A DNA stretch of 64,000 bases from Bog-756 sp963718405 (GTDB lineage: Bacteria > Actinomycetota > Acidimicrobiia > Acidimicrobiales > RAAP-2): assembly GCA_963718405.1 (NCBI GenBank), contig CAVQYZ010000002.1:1240001-1304000 (forward strand). Direction: 5' to 3'. Position 1 is the first letter of the stretch; every line of letters begins with the position of its first letter. Shown piece after piece: positions 27,632-37,030 of the stretch. The notes under the pieces were generated by a model, which searched no databases, was not told where the DNA came from, and saw nothing but the letters and a program-made list of their open reading frames with translations. The position numbers and the translations under genes are program-made.

Positions 27632-28410
27632 CCCTCGTACTCGTCGTAGCTTCCGGCCCCGACCGACACGGTGGCGCCGGCCCCGGCCACCCAGGCCACT
27701 TCGAGGTCCCCGAAGGTGTGGCCCTGGTCGAGGTCGACCCGGCCCTGCTTGCACAGCTCCAGCAGGGCCAGGAAGCGCACGATGATCTCGATACGGGTGG
27801 TCAGGTGGCCGGTCAACGAGCGGAAGGTGGCCCGGCCCAGCACCGGCAGGCGCAGCTCCAGCTCGGATACGGCATCGGCCACGGTGACGGCGTCGACGGT
27901 GACGTGGTAGAGGTCGACGGTGGGGGCCGGGCGTTCGGCGGTGGCCCGCAGGAAGGCTGCGGCCAGCTGGTCGGGGGTAACGCCTTCGAGCAGGTCCGGG
28001 GCCATCACCACCAGGTCGTCGTCGAACCCGGCGGTCCGGGGTACCGACCGCGCCGCCTGTTCCATCAGCACGGCGAACCCGTCGGCGGCGGCGGCGTAGG
28101 CCTGGCACTCCAGCAGCCGGGCCATGAGCAGGTCCCGCTCCTCCCAACCGATCAGCTCCTCATCGGTGTCCCCGTCGTCGCGCCCGGGCAGCAGGCGTCG
28201 GGACTTGAGTTCGATGAGCACGGCCGCGATGACCAGGAATTCCGACAGGGTCTGGAGGTCCACCTGCTCCCAGCTGGCCACCTCGGCCACGAAGGCATCC
28301 ACCACCGAGGCCAGGGGGATGTCAAAAAGGTCCACTTCGTGGTTGTTGACCAGCTGTAACAGCAGGTCGACCGGCCCTTGGAAGGCCGGGGTGGACACCA
28401 TGGTGGACAT
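27628..28410 (-). CDS. scpA: segregation and condensation protein ScpA
   Basis: The 260-residue kleisin subunit bridges the SMC heads in chromosome condensation. The N-terminus has the signature 'FQGPVDLLLQLVNNHEVDLFDIPL', then 'LSEFLVIAAVLIELKSRRLLPG'. The C-terminal winged helix has 'VRFLALLELCKQGRVDLDQ'. It is the first gene of the leftward operon scpA-scpB-rluB-aroH-tyrA-aroA-cmk-plsC, and its start is 92 bases from the divergent trpS. The start at 28410 is plausible; an in-frame GTG or ATG lies three codons downstream. Confidence 0.96.
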   Translation of the reverse strand: MSTMVSTPAFQGPVDLLLQLVNNHEVDLFDIPLASVVDAFVAEVASWEQVDLQTLSEFLVIAAVLIELKSRRLLPGRDDGDTDEELIGWEERDLLMARLLECQAYAAAADGFAVLMEQAARSVPRTAGFDDDLVVMAPDLLEGVTPDQLAAAFLRATAERPAPTVDLYHVTVDAVTVADAVSELELRLPVLGRATFRSLTGHLTTRIEIIVRFLALLELCKQGRVDLDQGHTFGDLEVAWVAGAGATVSVGAGSYDEYEG

Positions 28411-28502
28411 GCCTTCCGACGATACCGGCTCCCGGGCGCCATCTCGTGCACCGTCCCACCCTCACCCTGGGTCGCTCCCGGCCCGACCTACGATGACCCC
28501 CC

Positions 28503-29486
28503 ATGTCCCGCGTACTCTCCGGCCTCCAACCCAGCGGTGAACTCCATCTGGGCAACTACCTCGGGGCCATCCGTAACTGGGTGGCCGCCCAGTACCTCCA
28601 TGACGCCTTCTACTGCGTCGTCGATCTACACGCCCTGACCCTGGACATCGACCCCGACGAGCTCCGTTCCCGGACCTTCGAGACCGCTCTGGACCTGCTG
28701 GCCTCGGGGCTCGACCCCGCCCACTGCACCCTGTTCGTCCAGAGTCACGTCACCGAGCATGTTCAGATGCACTGGCTGCTGGAGTGCACGGCGGCCATGG
28801 GTGAGCTGCAGCGGATGACCCAGTTCAAGGAGAAGAGCCTGGGGAAGGACTCGGTCCGGGTGGGGCTCTTCACCTATCCGGTGCTCCAGGCCGCCGACAT
28901 CCTGCTCTACGACGCCGACCAGGTGCCGGTGGGCGACGACCAGCGCCAGCACCTCGAGCTGGCCCGGGAGCTGGCCATCAGGTTCAATCACCGGTACGGG
29001 GCCACCCTGGTGGTCCCCGAGGCGGCCATCCCCACTGCGGCCGCCCGGGTCATGGATCTCCAACATCCGGAGAACAAGATGTCCAAGTCGGTCAACTCGC
29101 CGCTCGGGACCATCCTGATGCTCGACGAGCCGGCGGAGATCGAGCGCAAGGTGAAAAAGGCCGTGACCGACACCGACGGGGAGGTTCGCTACGACCGGGC
29201 CGCCAAGCCCGGGCTGTCCAACCTCTTGGAGTTGCTGGCGGTGGCCACCGATCGCTCACCGTCTGAGGTGGCCCGGTCCTACCAGCGCTACGGAGATCTG
29301 AAGGCCGACGTGGCCGAGGCCCTGATCGAGCTGCTACGCCCCATCCGCGAGCGGCGGAACGAACTCGCCGCCGACCCCGGGGAGGTGACCGCCCTGCTGT
29401 CCAAGGGAGCGGACAAGGCCCGGGTCATTGCCTCGGCCACCTACCGGCGGTCCGCCGCGGCCATAGGCCTGCTGGCGCCGGAGTAG
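28503..29486 (+). CDS. trpS: tryptophan--tRNA ligase
   Basis: The 327-residue class I synthetase charges tRNA-Trp. The HIGH-type motif is 'PSGELHLGNYLGA' near residue 10, and 'KMSKS' is near residue 197. Length and order fit bacterial TrpRS. No T-box or attenuator is visible in the 92-base divergent region shared with scpA, and the ribosome binding site is weak. It ends five bases before the stop of the converging YfhO-like gene. Confidence 0.97.
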   Translation: MSRVLSGLQPSGELHLGNYLGAIRNWVAAQYLHDAFYCVVDLHALTLDIDPDELRSRTFETALDLLASGLDPAHCTLFVQSHVTEHVQMHWLLECTAAMGELQRMTQFKEKSLGKDSVRVGLFTYPVLQAADILLYDADQVPVGDDQRQHLELARELAIRFNHRYGATLVVPEAAIPTAAARVMDLQHPENKMSKSVNSPLGTILMLDEPAEIERKVKKAVTDTDGEVRYDRAAKPGLSNLLELLAVATDRSPSEVARSYQRYGDLKADVAEALIELLRPIRERRNELAADPGEVTALLSKGADKARVIASATYRRSAAAIGLLAPE

Positions 29487-29491
29487 GCCAC

Positions 29492-32384
29492 TCAGGCCGG
29501 ATGCTCCCGGCGCCGGGCCCGTCGTCGGCGGCGCCCCAGCGCCATCTCCACGGCGAGCCATGCCACCAGGCCCACCCCGGTGGCGGCCGAGATCACCAGG
29601 CCTCGCTGGGCTGAGGGCGGGCGGTAGTTGAAGGTGACCAGGTACTTGCCTGCGGCCGGAAGCTCGACCCCCTGGGTGATCCCGACCCTGACCACCGGGA
29701 TGGTCCGGACGGGCCCGGTGGTGGGCGTGAGAGGTCGGACGGTGGCCTTCCATCCGGAGGTGTACGACTCGCTCCGGACCAGCAGGGCGGCCGAGCGGAC
29801 CCGGACGGTGACCTGTTGGCTCCCGCTCTCGTTGGAGGCCGGGACCGAGCTGCCGGGGGCCGGCCTCCCTCCGCCCGGGCCCTCCACCCAGGCCCAGCCC
29901 CGGGCCTGGGTGTTGCGGAAGGCGCCGAAGGATCCGATGGTGCCGGTGAACTCCCAGTGCGGCGAGGTCACCCCGTACTGCAATCGACCATTGAGGGCGA
30001 CTTGGCCGGTTTGGGCGGTGAAAGCCGTGGGGGTGCCAACCGACAGTGGTGTGTTGCCTGAAGCCACCACCAGACCGGCGATCCACCTCCCGCCGGGCAG
30101 GTTGACGTCCAGGGTGTGGGAGCCGCCGCCGGTGAGGTCGCCCTTCGGGAGCCACTCGGTCCCACCGCTGGAGGTGACCACGCCCACGTTGAAGTGTCCG
30201 GACGCCCTGCCCGGCGCGGACCTCTTGCCCAGCAGGGGGATGGAGAACGAGAAGGCCTGGAGGACCCCACCGAAGTACCAGTCCCGGCTTTGCCCCGCCG
30301 ACAGGGTGTAGCTCGTGGCCACCGGGGTCGGGGATCCGTTGTACCGGTCGATGTTCGGGGGGAAGCGGACCGCGGCGTGGGTGGTGACGGTCGGGCCTCG
30401 GCCGGCGATCGGGGTGAGGAAGTAGCTCGGCAGGGACAACAAGGTGGTGACGTTGAGGTTGTTCCAGATCGGCCCGGCCAGTTGGGTCGGGTCGAGGTCC
30501 TCTTGATAGTGGGCTCCGGTGATTTGGACATACGTGCCATCGGTCAGGGCCGTGTACCCCTGGCCGCTGGGCAACCCGGTGAACACGTTGAGGTCTGTCT
30601 GACCCAGCCGGTAGAGCTGGGTGTCGCGGATCTCGTCGGGGTCGTAGATGATGAACCGGCCGTTGCCCACGTGGGCTGCGAGTTTCGAGGACATGTTGCT
30701 CTGGGCCTGGGCCGAGGCGTCGCTCACCGGGGGGTGGATGACGAACACGTTGAACAGGGCCAGGTCCACCACCAACACCGCGGTGAGCCAGCGACGCAGC
30801 CGGTCGACCGGGTAACGGCCCTCATGGAGGACGATCCATGTGGCCCAGCCGGCGATGACCGCTCCGGCGGTGACCAGCAGGGACACGTACAACCGGGTGC
30901 TGGTCGCCACCGGGTAGTGCCGCTGCAGCAGGAGTTGAAGATGGCCGCCGGCGACCCAGAGCGCCAGGCACAACAGGGCGATCAGAGCGAAGGGGGCGGA
31001 GATGAGGACGATCTCGGCCCGGCCCCCGGCCTGCCAGCGGTGGCGGATGCTCGCCACCCGTCGGGGCCGGTCGGTGTCGCGGCCGGCGGTGTCGAGCAGG
31101 ACGTGCACCCACCAGGCCACCAGTGCGGCCAGGGCGAAGTCCACCAGCAACAGGTTGCGGTTGAGCAACCGCTCGGCGTTGAGTCCCGGGATGAGGAAGA
31201 GGACATGCCCGAAGGGCGTCTGGCCTCCGAGCGCCGACAGCAGGCCCACCCCGGCGATGACGTACCAGATCCACCAGTGGCGGGCCTCGGGCCGGGTGCG
31301 GAACCTCCGGAGGAACAGCGAGCAGGCGGCGATGAGGGCCAGGATCCCCATGTAACTGGTGACCTCGGGGAAGTTGTAGGGCCCGGCGTAGGGGCCGGGG
31401 TAGGTCTGGTTGGACCCCAGGATGAACGGCGACCCCAGCAGGGTGATGAGACTGGCCGGTAGGGGGTCGCTGGTGAAGTAGGCGTAACTCGCCGCCGAGC
31501 GCTGGGATTGGGACAGGAACTCCAGACCGGGCATCCACTGGGCCGCCCCGAGGGCCAGTCCCAGGGCCGTACCCCCAACCAGGGTCGCCAGCGAAGCAGC
31601 CAGCCGGCCCCGGTTCTCCCGCCTCAGGTACCCCGAGGTGATCAGGCGGCCGACGAGGTAGACGGCCAGGAGCACCGCGTCTGTCGATGATGGCCTCGGC
31701 CGATCCGGTGAGGACGGACAGCCCGAGGGCCATGCCCAGGACGGCCACCCACAGTCGGGCCGTCCCCACCAGCGGCTGCTCCCCCGTCGCTCGTCCGTCG
31801 GCGTCGGGTGGATCGGTCAGGGCGTGGATGGCCAGCAGCATCCACGGCAACCAGGCCGCCCCCTCGATGAGGTCGATGTGCACGATCTGGGCGGTCATGT
31901 ACCCGGCAAAGGCGAAGGTGACCGCACCGAAGGTGGCGGCGGTGGACGAGACGGGCTGTCGCCTCAGGAAGAGGTACGTCCCCAGCAGGGCCACGTCGTA
32001 GGCCAGGGCCAGGTTGAGCCACCAGGCGGTGAAGATGGGCAGGATCGCCATCAGCCACGTCGTGGGGTAGGCGGCGCCGGCGTTGAATCCGCCCAGGAGC
32101 GGCGTCCCGCTGAACAGGTACGGATTCCACAGGGGTGCCACGCCGTGGGCCAGGTCCTGTCCGACCAGGGCCCGCAAGGGGAAGTTCTGCAGGAAGTTGT
32201 CGCCGTCGAGGAAGGAGTGTCCGACCACTTGCGGGGCGGCGAAGAGCGCGAACGGGATGACCAGCGCCACCACCAGTCCTCTGTGGCCGCCCATCCACCC
32301 CACGGCCGATGACCAGTGGCTCCGGTCCTCGTCGGTCACGGCTACCGGCGGGTGGTCGGCGACTGGTGCCACCGCGGTACTCAC
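29492..32384 (-). CDS. YfhO-like multi-pass membrane protein (frameshifted)
   Basis: The locus encodes a membrane protein of about 963 residues in two pieces, about 31680-32384 and 29492 to about 31690, with a frameshift at about 31672-31690. The N-terminal half has many membrane helices and the YfhO-type features 'FPLRALVGQDLAHGVAPLWNP' and 'GTPLLGGFNAGAAYP', and later 'FLSQSQRSAASYAYF' and 'YNFPEVTSYMGILAL'. A large extracytoplasmic C-terminal part of beta character ends with one more helix and an Arg-rich tail. YfhO proteins in Firmicutes transfer sugars to teichoic acids; the substrate here is unknown. The GTG at 32384 overlaps the stop of the 47-codon ORF. Confidence 0.8.
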
Positions 32385-32524
32385 CGGGCGGCGGGGGGCG
32401 CCTGGCCCAGGTAGAGGTGGGAGAGCCCCCTCGACGACCGCAGGTAGTCGGCCAGGGGCACGGTGCCGGCCACGGCGTAGGGACCCCACCGGCTGGTGGA
32501 CAGACGGGAGATCGGGCCGTTCAC
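32381..32524 (-). CDS. 47-residue hypothetical protein coupled to both neighbours
   Basis: This short frame begins GTG at 32524, overlapping the M50 protease stop, and ends TGA at 32381, overlapping the GTG start of the YfhO-like gene. Both junctions are tight overlaps of the kind used by true genes in this operon. The peptide reads 'VNGPISRLSTSRWGPYAVAG...' and ends '...LGQAPPAAR'. It has no membrane helix and matches no family I know. A translated coupling leader is the main alternative. Confidence 0.5.
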   Translation of the reverse strand: MNGPISRLSTSRWGPYAVAGTVPLADYLRSSRGLSHLYLGQAPPAAR

Positions 32525-33300
32525 ACCAGCAGGCCCGACCACCAACTAATGATGTGGCCGATCAACTGGGACCATTCGTTACGGAACAGCAGGATGAGGA
32601 TGAACGGCAGGAACATGAGGAACGGCTGGAGGTTGTAGTACTCGGGGAGCCAACGGGACGGGAGGAAGCGCTCCAGGACGGCGGCCCCGTCCAGGGGTGG
32701 GCAGGGGATGCAGTTGAAGATCCCGAGCACGATGTTGGCGATCCCGCCGATGAACAGGATCTGCGCCAACAGGTTGGGCGGGTAGTAGCCGGCGGCCACG
32801 TCGGCCTTGGCCACCGGCGAGGAGGTGGCCACGAACAGCACGCCGAGCAGGGCGGCCAGGATGAAGTTGGTCAGCGGGCCCACCAGCGAGACGATGACCG
32901 TGTGGTTGCGAGGGCTCCGGAGCCGGTTGGTGCTGACCGGAACGGGTTTGGCCCATCCGTAGGCGCCGAGACCCGACAAGGAGAGAACGGCCGGTACCAG
33001 GAGTGTTCCGACCGGGTCCACGTGCTTGATCGGATTGAGGGTCAGCCGGCCGGCCCGTTTGGCGGTGTCGTCGCCGAAGGCCAGAGCAGCCACCCCGTGG
33101 GACAGCTCGTGGAGGATGATCGACGGGATCAGCATCAAAAAGTAGATGATCTCGAAGCGGTCAATCCGGTGGGTGCGGAGCAGGATGGCCACCAGGGCCA
33201 CGCCGATGATCACGATGATGATGGTGCGCTGGCTCGGCTGGTTGTACCGCCGGCGCCGACCGGACCCTCCGGTTCCGGGGCTGTAACCCCCGTAACCCAT
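32521..33300 (-). CDS. M50 (site-2 type) membrane metalloprotease
   Basis: The 259-residue protein is a site-2-protease-family enzyme. The zinc site 'HELSHGVAAL' (HExxH variant) is near residue 64, and the third ligand lies in 'NCIPCPPLDGAAVL' near 205. About six membrane helices are visible. The first 30 residues are Gly/Arg-rich and cytosolic. This small subfamily is common in actinobacteria and usually has no PDZ domain, as here. Its substrate, perhaps a membrane-bound regulator, is unknown. It sits between a TraR/DksA-type gene and the 47-codon ORF on the same strand. Confidence 0.92.
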   Translation of the reverse strand: MGYGGYSPGTGGSGRRRRYNQPSQRTIIIVIIGVALVAILLRTHRIDRFEIIYFLMLIPSIILHELSHGVAALAFGDDTAKRAGRLTLNPIKHVDPVGTLLVPAVLSLSGLGAYGWAKPVPVSTNRLRSPRNHTVIVSLVGPLTNFILAALLGVLFVATSSPVAKADVAAGYYPPNLLAQILFIGGIANIVLGIFNCIPCPPLDGAAVLERFLPSRWLPEYYNLQPFLMFLPFILILLFRNEWSQLIGHIISWWSGLLV

Positions 33301-33316
33301 CAGTTCCCCGTCCCGA

Positions 33317-33655
33317 TCAGGGACGGTTGGCGTGACTGATGCAGAATCGGGTGGCCGGCATGGCCTCGAGGCGGGCCGGCGCGATGTCCGCCCCGCACGC
33401 CTCGCAGCGACCGTAGCTGCCGTCCTCGAGCCGGGTGATGGCCAGGGCCACCTCTTCGAGGGTCTCGCGTAGTTGGCCGGCCAGCACCCCGGCCTCCCCC
33501 CGCTCCGCCGTCACCTGGCTGGAGTCGGCAAAATTGGGGTCGTAGTCCAGTCCGCCACCCTCACCGAACCCCAGTTCGGACAGCTCCGACTGGAGTTGGC
33601 GTTGCTCGACTTCGAGCAGCTGCCGGTAGTCAATGGTCGGGGCGTCGGGTGGCAC
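33317..33655 (-). CDS. TraR/DksA-type zinc-finger protein
   Basis: The 112-residue protein has a coiled-coil N-terminal half ('LLEVEQRQLQSELSELGF') and a C-terminal zinc finger 'RCEACGADIAPARLEAMPATRFC'. Such proteins act at the secondary channel of RNA polymerase or bind DNA. The last zinc ligand position reads CISH instead of the usual CxxC, so the site is C3H if zinc is bound. The 'DSSQVTAERGE' segment in the middle resembles the actinobacterial DksA/TraR group. It lies between xerD and the M50 gene, 16 and 10 bases away. Confidence 0.9.
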   Translation of the reverse strand: MPPDAPTIDYRQLLEVEQRQLQSELSELGFGEGGGLDYDPNFADSSQVTAERGEAGVLAGQLRETLEEVALAITRLEDGSYGRCEACGADIAPARLEAMPATRFCISHANRP

Positions 33656-33665
33656 GGCGTAGATC

Positions 33666-34599
33666 CTACTTGAGCTGGGCCCCAGTAGCCCGCGGGTGGG
33701 CCCGTTCGTAGGAGGCCCGCAGGTGATCCTGGCTCAGCTTCGTGTAGATCTGGGTGGTGGAGATGGAGACGTGGCCCAGCAACTCCTGGACCACCCGGAT
33801 GTCCGCCCCGTGGGCCAGCATGTGACTGGCACACGAGTGGCGCAGGACGTGAGGACTGACCAGGGGTCCGAGACCGATGCCCTCGGCCCGGCGGTGCACG
33901 ATGTCCCAGGCCCCCTGACGGCTTAGTCGACCGCCCCGGGTGTTGATGAACACCGCCTCGGCGTCGTGGCGCCGCTTCCAGTGCTCGGGCGCCATCCGGG
34001 GCCGGCCCTCGGGGGACAGCCAACGCTCCAGGGCCATCCGGGCCGGTCCACCCAACGGGACCAGGCGCTCCTTGGAGCCCTTGCCGAATACCCGGAGGAG
34101 GCCGTCGTCGCCCTGGAGGTCGGCCAGGGAGAGGCCGACCACCTCGGAGATCCGGGCCCCGGAACCGTAGAGCAGCTCGAGCAGGGCCCGGTCCGCGGAA
34201 GTCGGCAGGCCCGGATCCACTCACCGAGTCCAATAGGGCCAGGACCTGGTCCTCGTCCAGGGCCTTGGGTAGGCGGCGGGGCAGGCGAGGCGAGCGCACG
34301 TCGGCGGTGGGATCGCCGGGAATGGTCCCCTCCCCCACCAGGAACCGGAACAGCCCCCGCAGCGCCGTTGTCGAGCGGGCCATCGAGGCCGGGTGACGGC
34401 CCTGACTGCGGAGGTCGGCCAGGTGCAGCTCGATGGCCTCGGTCCCGGCCGCCGTGGGGTCGATGCCGGCTTCTTCGGCCCACCGCTCCCAGGCCGCGAT
34501 GTCCCGGCGGTAGGCCATCAACGTGTTTCGCGACCGCCCCTTCTCCACCGCCAGCCAGGACAGGTACTCCTCGGCGCCGGTGGAGAGCGGCTGAGTCAC
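33666..34599 (-). CDS. xerD: tyrosine recombinase XerD (frameshifted)
   Basis: XerD resolves chromosome dimers at dif. The SAM-like N-terminal domain ('EEYLSWLAVEKGRSRNTLMAY') is read in one frame from GTG 34599, and the catalytic domain is in another from about 34220 to 33666. The shift is at about 34215-34235. The catalytic domain has all conserved residues: Arg in 'SGARISEVVGL', Lys in 'GKGSKERLVPLG', His/Arg in 'PHVLRHSCASHML', His in 'LLGHVSISTTQ' and Tyr in 'QIYTKLS'. The total would be about 310 residues, normal for XerD. Both halves are otherwise perfect, so a sequencing error is the most likely cause. Confidence 0.92.
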
Positions 34600-34609
34600 G
34601 GTGGCGGGC

Positions 34610-35215
34610 TCACCGTCCGGTGGCCAGGCGCCGGCGGGCCAGGCCCACCCCCAAGATGGTGGCGGCGTCCACGATGGTGCCGTCATCGACCAGCGAGTCG
34701 AACCGGTGGAGCGGCACCTCCACGATCCGCATGTACCCCTCCTCGATCCCCTGCCGGTCGACCGGCACCTTGGTGAGCCCGGTGGCCAGAAAGATGCTGG
34801 CGAACTCGTCGCAGAAGCCGGGGGTGATGGCGCACCGGGTCAGCAGGGTCAGTTCGGGAGCGGCGTACCCGACCTCCTCGGCCAGCTCACGACGGGCGGC
34901 ATCAATGGCGGCCTCACCTTTGACATCGCAGGTGCCGGCGGGGAGTTCGAGGAGCCACCCGTCGACGGCGGCACGGTACTGGAGCACCAGCACCACGGTG
35001 TCGTCGTCGGTGATGGCCACCACGGCGACAGCGCCCGGGTGGCGGACCACGTCACGCTCAAAGGTCTCCCCGTCGGGGTCGGCCACCGTGGTCTTGGTCA
35101 GGGTGATGGCCCACCCCTTCTGGACCACCTCCTCGCTCACCTGGCGGAACCGCGGCAGGTCGCCGGGATCCCAGGGCGGCTGGTCCTCGGCGCCGGCCGG
35201 CTCAGCCAAGGTCAC
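34610..35215 (-). CDS. NUDIX hydrolase (ADP-ribose pyrophosphatase type)
   Basis: The 201-residue protein carries a Nudix box 'AGTCDVKGEAAIDAARRELAEEVGY' split by normal variation, with REL-EE metal residues at about 112-118. The N-terminal strand region 'ERDVVRHPGAVAVVAI' is typical of ADP-ribose pyrophosphatases. It hydrolyses a nucleoside diphosphate linked to another moiety, most likely ADP-ribose. The GTG start overlaps the end of pyrG by 14 bases. The pyrG-NUDIX-xerD order is conserved in actinobacteria (compare Rv1699-Rv1701). Confidence 0.93.
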   Translation of the reverse strand: MTLAEPAGAEDQPPWDPGDLPRFRQVSEEVVQKGWAITLTKTTVADPDGETFERDVVRHPGAVAVVAITDDDTVVLVLQYRAAVDGWLLELPAGTCDVKGEAAIDAARRELAEEVGYAAPELTLLTRCAITPGFCDEFASIFLATGLTKVPVDRQGIEEGYMRIVEVPLHRFDSLVDDGTIVDAATILGVGLARRRLATGR

Positions 35216-36965
35216 CGATGTCGGGGAGACGTGGGTCGCGGCCCTCGGCCCGGGTCAGAGCGGCGTAGACCAGCTCGCGGAAGAGGGGGTGGGGCCGGTC
35301 GGGACGGCTCTTGAACTCCGGGTGGGCCTGGGTGCCGACCCAGAACGGGTGGCTCGGAAGTTCGATGAATTCGACCAAGCGGTGATCGGGGGACATGCCC
35401 GAGCAGACCAGCCCGGCCTCTTCGAGCCGGGTCCGGTACCGGGGGTTGACCTCGTAGCGGTGCCGGTGGCGCTCGGACACCACGTCGGTGTCGTAGGCCT
35501 TGGCCACCTGGGATCCGGCCAGTAGCTCGGCACTGTAGGCCCCGAGCCGCATGGTCCCGCCCTTGTCGATCACATCGTTCTGGTCGTCCATCAGGTCCAC
35601 CACGGGGTGAGGGGTGAAGGCGTCGAACTCCCGGGAGTTGGCCCCCTCCAGGTCGGCCAGGTCCCGGGCCACCTCGATGATCATGACCTGGAGCCCGAGG
35701 CACAGCCCGAGCAGCGGTAGCTCGTGCTCGCGGGCGTAGCGGGCTGCGGCGATCTTCCCCTCCACGCCCCGTTCGCCGAATCCGCCCGGGATGACCAGAC
35801 CGTCGAAGCCGCGCAGGCCGTCGTGCTCCAACAGGTCGGGAACGGTGGCGGCCTGGATCCACTCGATCTGCACCTTGGCCCCGTGGTGGAAGCCGGCGTG
35901 GCGGAGGGACTCGACCACCGACAGGTAGGCGTCGGGCAGGTCGATGTACTTGCCGATGATCCCGATCCGCACCGGTCGGACTGCCGCGTCGACCTGGCCC
36001 ACCAGGCGCTCCCAGTCACCCAGGTCGATGGGGTGGGAGCTCTCCTCGAACTGGAGGAGCCGGAGGATGTAGCGATCCAGCCCCTCCTCGTGGAGGACCA
36101 GGGGGATCTGGTAGATGTTGGCGGCGTCGACCGCCGAGACCACCGCCTCGATGGGGACGTCGCACAGCAGCGAGATCTTGCGCTTGAGGTCCTCGGAGAT
36201 CATCCGGTCCGACCGGCACACGATGACGTCGGGCTGGATGCCCCGGCTGCGCAGCTCGGTCACCGAGTGCTGGGTGGGCTTGGTCTTCTGCTCGCCCGAG
36301 GGGCCGAGGTACGGCACCAGGGTCAGGTGGACGTACACCACGTTCTCCCGCCCGACATCCCGCCGGAACTGCCGAATGGCCTCGATGAACGGGACGATCT
36401 CGATGTCCCCGACCGTTCCGCCGATCTCGACGATGACCACGTCGACCTGCTCGGTGCCCAGGGCCCGCACCCACTTCTTGATCTCGTCGGTCACGTGGGG
36501 GATCACCTGGACCGTCTTGCCCAGGTAGTCGCCCCGCCGTTCCTTGGCGATCACCGACGAGTAGATCCGTCCGGTGGTGGCGTTGGAGTTCTTGTGGAGG
36601 TTCTCGTCGATGAACCGTTCGTAGTGCCCGAGGTCGAGGTCGGTCTCACCCCCGTCCTCGGTCACGAAGACCTCGCCGTGCTCGAACGGGTTCATCGTTC
36701 CGGGGTCGACGTTGATGTACGGATCGAGCTTGCACATGGTGACCCGGAGGCCCCGGCACTTGAGCAGGCGACCGAGCGACGAGGCGGTCAGGCCCTTGCC
36801 CAGCGAGGACGACACACCGCCGGTGAAGAAGATGTATTTGGTCGGCGTCACCTTGGATGCGGGCCGTCCGGCGCCGATCCCCTCGGGCTCCGAGGCTGTG
36901 CGAAGGGGTGGACCGGCCGCCGTTTGTCCCCCGAAGGGCTGCGGCGGGCCTTCCACGTCGGGCAC
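35202..36965 (-). CDS. pyrG: CTP synthase
   Basis: The enzyme makes CTP from UTP and glutamine. The synthetase domain begins 'TKYIFFTGGVSSSLGKG' near residue 42, with 'CKLDPYINVDPGTMNP' and 'EDGGETDLDLGHYERF'. The C-terminal class I amidotransferase has the nucleophile motif 'LLGLCLGLQ' and 'HPEFKSRP'. The open frame gives 587 residues with about 38 extra at the N-terminus that are Pro/Gly-rich and have no clear ribosome binding site. The true start may instead be GTG at 36851 ('VTPTKYIFF'). Confidence 0.97.
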   Translation of the reverse strand: MPDVEGPPQPFGGQTAAGPPLRTASEPEGIGAGRPASKVTPTKYIFFTGGVSSSLGKGLTASSLGRLLKCRGLRVTMCKLDPYINVDPGTMNPFEHGEVFVTEDGGETDLDLGHYERFIDENLHKNSNATTGRIYSSVIAKERRGDYLGKTVQVIPHVTDEIKKWVRALGTEQVDVVIVEIGGTVGDIEIVPFIEAIRQFRRDVGRENVVYVHLTLVPYLGPSGEQKTKPTQHSVTELRSRGIQPDVIVCRSDRMISEDLKRKISLLCDVPIEAVVSAVDAANIYQIPLVLHEEGLDRYILRLLQFEESSHPIDLGDWERLVGQVDAAVRPVRIGIIGKYIDLPDAYLSVVESLRHAGFHHGAKVQIEWIQAATVPDLLEHDGLRGFDGLVIPGGFGERGVEGKIAAARYAREHELPLLGLCLGLQVMIIEVARDLADLEGANSREFDAFTPHPVVDLMDDQNDVIDKGGTMRLGAYSAELLAGSQVAKAYDTDVVSERHRHRYEVNPRYRTRLEEAGLVCSGMSPDHRLVEFIELPSHPFWVGTQAHPEFKSRPDRPHPLFRELVYAALTRAEGRDPRLPDIGDLG

Positions 36966-37030
36966 CTGATGAGGCTAGCGGAACGAACCGGCTTGCCGTG
37001 CGGATCCCGCTTCGGGACTGGCGCCGTGGG

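Noticed and set aside
28411..28502. Possible T-box leader for trpS
   Set aside because: The gap is only 92 bases and lacks any T-box motif or specifier stem.
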